Positions 1 to 5,224 of a DNA stretch of 8,572 nt are shown here, one piece after another (positions within the stretch are counted from its first letter, which is position 1; each line of letters opens with the position of its first letter). Both the position numbers and the translations under genes were made by a program. The notes under the pieces were generated by a model. The model saw only the letters and a program-made list of their open reading frames with translations, ran no database searches and was not told where the DNA came from. Origin of the DNA: Phycisphaerae bacterium (GTDB lineage Bacteria > Planctomycetota > Phycisphaerae > UBA1845); contig JAJDDU010000100.1 in assembly GCA_029260155.1 (NCBI GenBank), positions 1-8,572 of the forward strand, written 5' to 3'.

Positions 1-316
1 TCTCGTCTTCGAAACCGAAGGTGCCCGTCCAGCAGAAGGAGGGAGAGGGCACCGTTTCCAGTGGATGGCCATCCCGTCCGACGAGTGGGAGCGGAACGTC
101 TCCGATGAATCCTGCGATTGTGTTCCACGTGCCGGGTAGCCCGGCGGCGGCGAAGCCGTCTGACGCGACGCCCGCATCGTCCCCGAAATCGATGTTGAGC
201 GACTGAGCCACCGCTGGCGCAGCGCATGCCAGAGCGACGACGCACGTCCACACAACGGAAGCGCCAAGTGCAGCGCCGCGTTCGCCAAAGCTTGGGCGTT
301 TCGATTCGTCTGACAT
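1..316 (-). CDS. Secreted protein of unknown function, 5' part only (runs off left edge)
   Basis: This is the first 105 codons of a gene that continues past base 1, so no stop is visible. The N-terminus is MSDESKRPSFGERGAALGAS, followed by a hydrophobic stretch (about residues 18-37) ending in APAVAQ. That is a typical Sec signal peptide with cleavage likely after AVA or AQS. The mature part begins SLNIDFGDDAG and continues with an LPGTWNTIAG segment. This resembles the IDFG...G.PGTWN opening that I know from families of exported planctomycete proteins with PEP-CTERM-like architecture, but the C-terminus is outside the window, so any sorting signal is unseen. I chose the ATG at 316 because GGAG lies six bases upstream; an in-frame ATG at 322 overlaps that GGAG and is a worse choice. 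The function is unknown. The reading frame and signal peptide are fairly sure. Confidence 0.72.
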   Translation of the reverse strand, partial: MSDESKRPSFGERGAALGASVVWTCVVALACAAPAVAQSLNIDFGDDAGVASDGFAAAGLPGTWNTIAGFIGDVPLPLVGRDGHPLETVPSPSFCWTGTFGFEDE

Positions 317-503
317 GGGCATCTCCGTCGAAACAGAGTGAGTTTGCTTCGCACATTGTACGGTGAGCGTCAGGAGATGGAAACGCGGGGAGGTGTCTAA
401 ACCAGTCGCCCGGCGGGTTGTCGACCGCACCGGGCGATTGGTGTTGTTCGTCCAGCCTAATGTCGATCAGCTACGGTCTTGGACCGAGGCCGCTACGGGA
501 ATC
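317..503. other. Intergenic spacer between two minus-strand genes
   Basis: This 187-bp gap lies between the stop of the 20-cysteine protein gene and the start of the left-edge secreted protein gene. I see no convincing small ORF. It holds the strong inverted repeat described at 402-441 and, next to the 316 start, the GGAG ribosome binding site of the left-edge gene. No clear -10/-35 pair was recognised on the minus strand. Confidence 0.5.
402..441 (-). terminator. Large inverted repeat, candidate terminator of the cysteine-rich gene
   Basis: The arms CCAGTCGCCCGG (402-413) and CCGGGCGATTGG (430-441) pair over 12 positions with one mismatch, which is G.T (a wobble in plus-strand RNA, A/C in minus-strand RNA). 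The loop is 16 nt. The repeat starts 63 nt beyond the TGA of the upstream minus-strand gene, where a transcription terminator would fit. On the minus strand it is followed by only TTTAGACACC, so the U-tract is poor and the terminator call is tentative. It could instead be a protein-binding palindrome or an RNA-stabilising hairpin. Confidence 0.4.
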
Positions 504-983
504 TCACCTCCCTGCAGCTGCTTTAGCGCAGCAGCCCGGTTTTGTGGCGCAGGGTGCGGCGTTGCCTGCGGCGGTCGCGCAAGAACTCGTCGCAACGGTC
601 TTGCATGGGCTTGCCTTTGCCCAGTCGCCGACGGTCTTGTGCAAAACAGCCTTGACGCACTTGGTGCCGGATTCATTCAGCATCGGGCAATCACCGAGCT
701 TGCACTGTCCGGGCGGGCATGGGGCGCACTTGCCGTCCTCAACACGACAGCAAGTTACCTTTCCGCCGTCCTTCTTGCAGCACACCTTGCCGTTGGGGCA
801 CTTTGTGCAATCGCCAGGCTTGCCGCAGGGCGTGCCACAAGGTGCATCACACGGTTTGTCGCAGGACACGGTGCGCACCTCGGCCGCCGGTACGCCGCTG
901 TTGGGCGTGTTGTCGTTGGCGACCATGATGGCTGCGCCACCGGCGAGCGCCAGCCCGAGATTCAGTATTGATTTGAGTAGCAT
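504..983 (-). CDS. Small secreted protein with 20 cysteines
   Basis: The product is 159 aa. Residues 1-23 (MLLKSILNLGLALAGGAAIM...) form a signal-like hydrophobic segment, and the mature part is very rich in cysteine (20 Cys: 41, 45, 49, 53, 59, 62, 68, 69, 78, 79, 86, 89, 94, 99, 109, 127, 135, 145, 151, 152). Residues 41-56 are four tandem CxxP tetrads (CDKP, CDAP, CGTP, CGKP). Three CC pairs follow (68-69, 78-79, 151-152), with several short C-x2-C to C-x5-C spacings. I do not recognise a named family. Export suggests disulfide-bonded or metal-binding roles, but that is inference. The ATG at 983 is chosen because AAAGGAG lies ten bases upstream. In-frame starts at 1004 (ATG) and 1028 (GTG) lack such a site and would add a short basic extension. 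Overlapping frames on the plus strand are open too but show no protein-like features. Confidence 0.78.
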   Translation of the reverse strand: MLLKSILNLGLALAGGAAIMVANDNTPNSGVPAAEVRTVSCDKPCDAPCGTPCGKPGDCTKCPNGKVCCKKDGGKVTCCRVEDGKCAPCPPGQCKLGDCPMLNESGTKCVKAVLHKTVGDWAKASPCKTVATSSCATAAGNAAPCATKPGCCAKAAAGR

Positions 984-1097
984 ATTCTTGGTACTCCTTT
1001 TCATCACTTGTGTCGGATTTCGCCGCACCGCCCGCCGGGCGAAACCGATCGCCCGAGAAACGCCGACGAAGCGGCTACCAGGATGAAACGGAGCGCG
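984..1097. other. Upstream region of the 20-cysteine protein gene
   Basis: This stretch precedes the minus-strand gene starting at 983. It contains the ribosome binding site AAAGGAG and a GC-rich hairpin, CGGGCG (1036-1041) with CGCCCG (1050-1055), 8-nt loop. The same CGGGCG arm can pair alternatively with CGCCCG at 1029-1034, so two mutually exclusive folds are possible. No clear promoter hexamers were recognised. Confidence 0.4.
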
Positions 1098-1250
1098 TTA
1101 CATGATCAGCACAACCGTGCGCAAACGATCAAGATCAGGCTGGGACGTGGTCTCAACGTACTGCGGCGCCCGGCGCGCGCCACCGGTCGCCAGAATCGGC
1201 GGCATGAATGTCGCCGGTTGCATTACCACCACGCGTTTGGGCGGTTCGGA
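1098..1250 (-). other. 50-codon in-frame continuation after the TAG of the 87-aa cysteine-rich ORF
   Basis: Immediately after the TAG at 1253-1251 the same frame stays open for 50 codons (SEPPKRVVVMQPATF ... TVVLIM) and ends in TAA at 1100-1098. By my hand count 36 of 50 third positions are G or C, as expected for coding DNA here. If the TAG were not there, the product would be about 138 aa with a cysteine-free, proline-rich tail. Three readings are possible: a nonsense mutation that shortened the gene, a separate small ORF starting at an internal ATG (1223 or 1205, neither with a good ribosome binding site), or a chance open stretch. An open run of this length is not rare in GC-rich DNA, so the call is weak. 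Confidence 0.3.
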
Positions 1251-1514
1251 CTAATTTCCGGGGCCCTTTTCCAGGCGTTCGGACTGGCCGTCGCAGATGT
1301 TCTTGCACCGCAAGTAGCAGACGGTCCCCTGGCACGGATCTTCGGATCCACAAGTCCACCGTTCGCAAGTCATGACGGGGACGCACTCGGCAACCACCTC
1401 ACATTCGGCCGCGGCGCCCGGCCTCTCAAGCCACACAGGCGCTACACACATTTGCCAAGCCACCGTCGCGAAGAGGGCGATGCGCGTACCCACGATGTCA
1501 GCAATCATACGCAT
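1251..1514 (-). CDS. Small cysteine-rich secreted protein, possibly truncated
   Basis: The product is 87 aa. Residues 3-27 (MIADIVGTRIALFATVAWQM...) are a plausible signal peptide, and a cleavage site after PGAAA would expose ECEVVAEC. The mature part holds eight cysteines (38, 44, 50, 55, 61, 66, 70, 74) at steady spacings of 6, 6, 5, 6, 5, 4 and 4, suggesting a compact disulfide-linked domain. A ninth (Cys23) lies in the signal region. It matches no family I can name. Its gene order, size and cysteine richness parallel the 20-cysteine gene downstream, though I see no clear sequence similarity between them. The ribosome binding site is weak; the ATGs at 1514 and 1508 are both possible starts. 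The frame continues past the TAG (see 1098-1250), so it may be a truncated version of a longer gene. Confidence 0.6.
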   Translation of the reverse strand: MRMIADIVGTRIALFATVAWQMCVAPVWLERPGAAAECEVVAECVPVMTCERWTCGSEDPCQGTVCYLRCKNICDGQSERLEKGPGN

Positions 1515-1762
1515 GGTTTACCATCTTACGGCTTGGCGTGATCCGTGTTCAAGTAAGCGTTTGTAAGATATGTTCACGTTTTGTCGAAACGCGATTGGGG
1601 TGCGCCCAACAGCGTGGTGCCCGAGGATGAAATCGTCCGCTGCAGGGCAATCGGTGGGATCGCCCACTGCCCCATGGACTACACCGGGCGAATGGCGTAG
1701 GTTTGCGGATGGCGGGACGAGGAGAAATCAGCTGTCATCAGGAGACACCTCGGAAAGTGCCC
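1515..1762. other. Divergent spacer between cysteine-rich gene and CPBP protease gene
   Basis: This 248-bp region separates two divergent genes and must hold promoters for both. No -10/-35 pair at good spacing was recognised on either strand. A short perfect palindrome, ATGGT-TT-ACCAT (1513-1524), overlaps the start codon of the minus-strand gene and could be an operator. A longer hairpin at 1645-1672 is listed separately. An 89-codon plus-strand ORF starting at 1570 crosses into the protease gene and looks like chance. Confidence 0.45.
1645..1672 (+). repeat. Bulged hairpin upstream of the CPBP protease gene
   Basis: The left arm GGGCA (1645-1649) plus GTGGG (1654-1658) pairs with the right arm CCCAC (1663-1667) plus TGCCC (1668-1672). 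This gives ten base pairs, a four-base bulge (ATCG) on the left arm and a four-base ATCG loop. It lies 90 nt before the ATG at 1763, so it may be in the 5' leader. There is no following T-tract, so it is not a typical terminator. Its role is unknown. Confidence 0.35.
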
Positions 1763-2488
1763 ATGCCAGATCACGACTTGGAGCGACATGCGACAGGTTC
1801 CGAGTGGGGGCCGGCTGCTTCGGTTTCCAGAGTAGCTGATGGACGTCGTGTGTCGACGCCGTCGCGTGTGGCCGCTGTTCTTGTCGTCGTTTCGATCACG
1901 TTTCATTGGGTTCCAAGCTACTGGGTGCATACACTGCGGCCTATTCTGACTCCTCTGTCTCAATACGGGTACTACGTGTCGATGGTCGGGCTGGGCATTC
2001 TGTTGACGGTTTGGTCGCCGCTTGCCTCGGGACTCCGGCTGGCGGAGACACGGAAACGGTGGCGTACTGTTGCGGTCTTCACCGTTGGGATGGTGGGAAC
2101 GGCGACGGGTGTCATGCTGTTTCTCAAGACTCCGTTCTATCAGCAGTCGGCTGCGATGTACTTGACGGTCCCGCTGTATGAGGAACTGCTGTTTCGTGGG
2201 TTTCTTTTTGCCGTCATTGTGGCGGCGTTTCCGGCCAGCTTCCGCGCGGGTCGAATACAGGTGTCGGTGGCAACGCTGGTGACCGGTGTTGCGTTCGGCC
2301 TTTGGCATCTCGGAGGTGTGCGACTTCCGGAGGATGGCTTCTTCTGGTTTCAGGTGTTCTATACGACCGTGGCTGGGATGATGCTGGGATATTCGCGGGA
2401 TCGCACCGGAAGCCTCTGGTCGGGCTTCGTCATTCACTTCGTCGTTAACTGGTGGGCGGTGTGCGTTCCGGGTTTCTGGGCGGAATGA
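1763..2488 (+). CDS. CPBP family intramembrane metalloprotease (Abi/CAAX-type)
   Basis: The product is 241 aa and a multi-pass inner-membrane protein. It carries all three signature motifs of the CPBP (CAAX protease and bacteriocin-processing) family: EELLFRG with Glu140, Glu141 and Arg145; FGLWH with Phe179 and His182; and HFVVN with His225 and Asn229. In the family these glutamates and histidines form the glutamate-based intramembrane active site. Hydrophobic segments lie near residues 35-55, 70-88, 104-122, 145-160, 168-185, 200-212 and 222-238. Bacterial members act in protein processing, bacteriocin self-immunity or unknown roles, and substrates cannot be predicted from sequence. The ATG at 1763 has GGAAAG five bases upstream; a TTG at 1703 would add 20 polar residues and is less likely. 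The next gene on the same strand starts 74 nt later, so co-transcription is plausible. The motifs are complete, so the enzyme is probably active. Confidence 0.9.
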   Translation: MPDHDLERHATGSEWGPAASVSRVADGRRVSTPSRVAAVLVVVSITFHWVPSYWVHTLRPILTPLSQYGYYVSMVGLGILLTVWSPLASGLRLAETRKRWRTVAVFTVGMVGTATGVMLFLKTPFYQQSAAMYLTVPLYEELLFRGFLFAVIVAAFPASFRAGRIQVSVATLVTGVAFGLWHLGGVRLPEDGFFWFQVFYTTVAGMMLGYSRDRTGSLWSGFVIHFVVNWWAVCVPGFWAE

Positions 2489-2562
2489 GACGGAACGCTC
2501 CCCTGTGGGGGAATCAGAACTCAGAATGGGATGCCTTCCGCCTGAGTCGGTAGGCGGCGACA
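2489..2562 (+). promoter_or_regulatory. Short spacer with hairpin masking the M23-lectin ribosome binding site
   Basis: In this 74-nt gap CCGCCT (2538-2543) is the exact complement of AGGCGG (2552-2557), with an 8-nt loop. AGGCGG is also the best Shine-Dalgarno match for the ATG at 2563 (five-base spacing). The fold would therefore hide the ribosome binding site, allowing translational control or coupling to ribosomes finishing the protease gene. A second small hairpin, TCCCC (2499-2503) with GGGGA (2508-2512), follows the protease stop and lacks a T-tract. Confidence 0.4.
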
Positions 2563-3774
2563 ATGTTCGTGATGAATTCGATTGCCCATTGCTGCGTGAC
2601 CATTGCCATGGTCGCTCTGTGCGCTGGCGCGGGCGAGGATGACGCTCCGCTTCGTGAGGTGGACCGCCTGACGCAATTGATTCGCGAGGGCGGCGAGTCG
2701 GCCGTTCGGGCGCGGGCGGAGGTTCGGAATGCTATGGAAAAGTATTTCCGCGCGGAGCTCATTCCGCTGCATGCCTACGCGCTTCCATTTGCGAAAGGCC
2801 GATGGAAGGTCACGCAGGGCAACAGCACCGTTCACTCCCACAGTGGCGTCAATCAATTCAGCTGGGATTTCGAGCTTGTGGATACGGCTGGATTGCTTCA
2901 CCCGCTCGGGTTTCGTTCGGCGGAGCGGCCGAAGGAGACTTATGCCTATGCCAAGCCGATTCATGCAGTGGCGGCCGGTAGGGTGTGGCTTCGCGGCGGG
3001 GCGCTTGACGGTCCCGGTGAGAGCAACATCATCGTCATTCACCATGGAGACGGCACGCGCGCGATCTACGATCACATTCGCCCGGACGGGTTCGCGGTTG
3101 AAGCGTCCGACCAGGCGCGACGCGGGCAGCTCATCGGCTACGTGGGCCATTCCGGTGTGACCTATCCGCACATCCACTTCTCCGTTCGAACCGACAAGCT
3201 AGACAGCTGGACGCTTCCGATTCGGTTCGAGCGTTACTTCCTGTTCGACCCCTCCACCGGGCGGGTTGACGAGGTGCGCAACGGCGTACCGTTGGCGGGG
3301 CAGATCATCGCGGCGACGGCACAAGAAGCGCGTCGCCCTTCCGTCCCGGAAGAGGAGCCCCCCCGCATTCCGGAAGAGGCGAAGATCTTTTTCCACCGGC
3401 GCTACTGCTACTTCAGCCATGAGCTAGATTGGATGACCGCGCGGACGGTCTGCGCGCGTCTCGGCGGACAACTTGTGACAATCACGAGCCATCCCGAAGA
3501 CCGATTCGTCGCCGGCCTGCTGCCGCGAATGGGAAAGTTCGACCGCTGCTGGATCGGGCTGACCGAGGCGGGTCACGCGGGCCGGTGGACTTGGGTCACG
3601 GGCGAACCGTTTGAGTATCACAACTGGGCCGACCGTCAGCCCGACAACATGGGCGGCAACCAGCATCATGCCCAGATCGGGTTCGCCGGCAAGAAGCGCT
3701 GGAGCGACGGGAATGGGGACACGCGGCATCCGTTTGTCTGCGAGTGGGACAGCGATGCGGCGCGACGTGAGTAG
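2563..3774 (+). CDS. Exported M23 (LytM-type) peptidase fused to a C-terminal C-type lectin domain
   Basis: The product is 403 aa. Residues 1-23 are a signal peptide (hydrophobic core VTIAMVALCAGA). The cysteine context VALC does not fit a lipobox. Residues 25-65 are charged and probably helical. Residues 85-215 are an M23 peptidase fold: HSHSG (91-95) and WDFE (101-104) give the first zinc ligands in the spaced-out variant, His171 lies in YDHIRPDG, GQLIGYVGHSG spans 188-198, and HIHF (203-206) is the HxH motif. Known active M23 enzymes cleave peptidoglycan cross-links. After a proline/glutamate linker (about 255-275), residues 280-397 are a C-type lectin domain with WIGL (330-333), a QPDN calcium/sugar motif (359-362), WSDG (380-383) and FVCE (391-394). 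Cys297 and Cys393 match the conserved long-range disulfide. The second canonical pair is missing. In animal lectins QPD prefers galactose-type ligands; applying that here is inference. It lies 74 nt after the protease gene. Confidence 0.88.
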   Translation: MFVMNSIAHCCVTIAMVALCAGAGEDDAPLREVDRLTQLIREGGESAVRARAEVRNAMEKYFRAELIPLHAYALPFAKGRWKVTQGNSTVHSHSGVNQFSWDFELVDTAGLLHPLGFRSAERPKETYAYAKPIHAVAAGRVWLRGGALDGPGESNIIVIHHGDGTRAIYDHIRPDGFAVEASDQARRGQLIGYVGHSGVTYPHIHFSVRTDKLDSWTLPIRFERYFLFDPSTGRVDEVRNGVPLAGQIIAATAQEARRPSVPEEEPPRIPEEAKIFFHRRYCYFSHELDWMTARTVCARLGGQLVTITSHPEDRFVAGLLPRMGKFDRCWIGLTEAGHAGRWTWVTGEPFEYHNWADRQPDNMGGNQHHAQIGFAGKKRWSDGNGDTRHPFVCEWDSDAARRE

Positions 3775-3804
3775 AGCCTGCGGCGGTGGTCTTCGACTCA
3801 TTGC

Positions 3805-3823
3805 CACTGGTTGAAAACCTGTG
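3805..3823. repeat. Dispersed palindromic repeat, copy 1
   Basis: CACTGGTT (3805-3812), loop GAA, AACCTGTG (3816-3823) forms an 8-bp stem with one T/T mismatch. With the trailing GCC it matches the copy at 5171-5189 in the same orientation. It lies in the 70-bp spacer between the convergent M23-lectin and aminotransferase genes. I recall GGTTGAAAACC-type palindromes as abundant extragenic elements in planctomycete genomes. The short loop and lack of a T-tract make it REP-like rather than a classical terminator, although a role at this convergent 3' end is possible. Confidence 0.6.
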
Positions 3824-3844
3824 CCGCACACCACGCACCGACTG

Positions 3845-5152
3845 CTATCCCTTGGTTTCGACGGGGATGCCGTTCTTGAGGACGTCTTCGATGGCTTCTG
3901 TGAAGATGTCGACTTCGGTGGGGGTGGTGTAGACGTTGGGGGAGACGCGGATGCCGCTGATATTCTCGAACTCGATGCCTGTGACGTAGATCTTGTGCTG
4001 TTTCCAGAGGTGCGTGCGAAGGTCGCCAGCGCCGATGCCTTCGATGCCGAGGGTGGCCATCCCGCAGGACTGTTGCGGGTCGAGACTGGTGAAGAATCTG
4101 ACGCGGTCATTGGCGGCCAGCCTCTTGGCGAATCGGTCGCGGAGATAGCGCAGGCGGGCCTCTTTTCGCTCGGGACCGATCCCCTCGTGGAAGACGAGCG
4201 CATCCGCGATGGCCAGGCGATTGGCGGCGGGGTGCGTGCCGATCTCTTCGAACTTTCGAATATCGTTCGTCTTGGGTTCAGGCGCGGCCATCAGAGGCCA
4301 GTGGCCGGCGATGCGGTCTTTGCGCACGTAGAGAAAGCCCGTGCCGATGGGCGCGTGCATCCACTTGTGCAGGCTAGTGCCGTAAAAGTCGCAGCCGATA
4401 CCGCCGCCATCGTAGACGAAGTGTCCGAATGCGTGGGCTCCGTCGACGATTGCGGTGATGCCCTTGGCGCGTGCGGCGTGGCAGATTTCGCGGACGGGGA
4501 AAACTTGCCCGGTGTAGGTAGTCATGTGCGACATGAGAACGGCTTTGGTGCGAGGGGTGATGTTGCGCTCGAAGGCTTCGACCAACTCGTCGGGTGACTG
4601 CGGCGGGTTGGGGAAGGGGAACGTCTTGAGCACGATGCCCTCGCGTTGCTCGCGCTGTTTGAGCGTGTTGATCATGCGGGGGTAGTCCTGGGTCGTGGTC
4701 AGGACTTCGTCGCCGGGTGAGAGTGTGAGGCCATAGAGCGAGATTTCCATGGACTCGCTGGCGTTTCGTGTGATGGCGATCTCTTCGGCGTCGCAGCCGA
4801 ACATCCGTGCGATGCGCGCGCGAACCGTCTCGACCTGCGGTTCCTGCTGCTGCCACAGGTTGCGCGAGGGGATTTGGTTGCTGTACTCGACGTGTCTTCG
4901 CATGGCGTCCTGCACCATCCGCGGCGACGGATTCACCCCGCCGTTGTTGAGGTTGATGAGGCTGCGATCGACGGCGAAGGCGCGCTGGATTTGGCCCCAA
5001 TAACCTTCGTTGTCGGCGAGGCTACGTGGCGATTCCCCGGCGAGGTTCCTGCCTGCGGCGCGCACGCGGCGCAGGGAGTCGGGCTGCAGCAGGGCGTAGG
5101 TCGCGGCTGTTGCAGCCGCTGTGCGCGTCAGGAATTCACGTCGCGTTGGCAT
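3845..5152 (-). CDS. Tat-exported class V aminotransferase-fold PLP enzyme (isopenicillin N epimerase / cysteine desulfurase-like)
   Basis: The product is 435 aa, the usual family size plus a signal. The N-terminus MPTRREFLTRTAAATAATYA has a twin-arginine motif (R4-R5-E-F-L) and an alanine-rich hydrophobic region, so the folded, PLP-loaded protein is probably exported by Tat. Fold type I landmarks are in order: LINLNNGGVNPSP (65-77), the phosphate-binding TRNASESME (128-136), Asp237 in IVDGAHAFGH (pyridine nitrogen), the Schiff-base Lys263 in SLHKWMHAPIGTGFLYVR, and Arg402 in GIRVSP for the substrate carboxylate. This is closest to the isopenicillin N epimerase-like branch of class V enzymes. 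There is no active-site cysteine loop that would prove a desulfurase, and the true substrate is unknown. The ATG at 5152 has a strong GAGGTGA five bases upstream. The gene stands alone, converging with the M23-lectin gene, and has a palindromic repeat on each side. Confidence 0.9.
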   Translation of the reverse strand: MPTRREFLTRTAAATAATYALLQPDSLRRVRAAGRNLAGESPRSLADNEGYWGQIQRAFAVDRSLINLNNGGVNPSPRMVQDAMRRHVEYSNQIPSRNLWQQQEPQVETVRARIARMFGCDAEEIAITRNASESMEISLYGLTLSPGDEVLTTTQDYPRMINTLKQREQREGIVLKTFPFPNPPQSPDELVEAFERNITPRTKAVLMSHMTTYTGQVFPVREICHAARAKGITAIVDGAHAFGHFVYDGGGIGCDFYGTSLHKWMHAPIGTGFLYVRKDRIAGHWPLMAAPEPKTNDIRKFEEIGTHPAANRLAIADALVFHEGIGPERKEARLRYLRDRFAKRLAANDRVRFFTSLDPQQSCGMATLGIEGIGAGDLRTHLWKQHKIYVTGIEFENISGIRVSPNVYTTPTEVDIFTEAIEDVLKNGIPVETKG

Positions 5153-5170
5153 GATGTCACCTCGCTAATT

Positions 5171-5189
5171 CACCGGTTGAAAACCGGTG
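5171..5189. repeat. Dispersed palindromic repeat, copy 2
   Basis: CACCGGTT (5171-5178), loop GAA, AACCGGTG (5182-5189) is a perfect 8-bp hairpin followed by CCACA. It matches the copy at 3805-3823 (17 of 19 positions identical), in the same orientation. It sits 18 nt upstream of the aminotransferase start and 35 nt past the stop of the next minus-strand gene, so it could end that transcript or lie in the aminotransferase leader. The perfect stem with single compensatable changes between copies suggests the hairpin itself is conserved. Confidence 0.65.
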
Positions 5190-5224
5190 CCACAGTTTCG
5201 TCATGAGCTTCGGGCGCAAGGAAC

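Noticed and set aside
418..1086. Plus-strand 222-codon open frame opposite the 20-cysteine gene
   Set aside because: It starts with a non-ATG codon, has no ribosome binding site and low-complexity His/Leu/Pro-rich composition. The minus strand has a signal peptide, Shine-Dalgarno and patterned cysteines.
1008..1541. Plus-strand 177-codon open frame opposite the 87-aa cysteine-rich gene
   Set aside because: It is Arg/His-rich with no recognisable domain or start signal, and crosses two minus-strand features; typical antisense artefact of GC-rich DNA.
1515..1600. Sigma-70-type promoter for the 87-aa gene (TATCTT with an upstream TTCGAC)
   Set aside because: The spacing is about 12 nt rather than 16-18 and the -35 match is weak.
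1679..2563. Minus-strand 294-codon open frame opposite the CPBP protease gene
   Set aside because: The product is low-complexity (Arg, Pro, His, Ser) with no domain, while the plus strand carries complete CPBP motifs.
2563..2640. Lipoprotein signal on the M23-lectin protein
   Set aside because: The cysteine near residue 20 is preceded by VAL, and leucine at -1 does not fit a lipobox.
3424..4203. Minus-strand 259-codon frame spanning the convergent gene ends
   Set aside because: It crosses the palindromic repeat (giving GTGFQPV) and the 3' ends of two well-supported genes; its composition is Ser/Pro/Arg low-complexity.
3821..4597. Plus-strand 258-codon frame opposite the aminotransferase gene
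   Set aside because: It is Asp/Val/Gly-rich, the usual antisense shadow of a GC-rich gene, with no domain and no ribosome binding site.
3805..5189. CRISPR or transposon ends formed by the two palindrome copies
   Set aside because: There are only two copies 1.37 kb apart in direct orientation, with no spacers, no target-site duplication and no transposase between them.
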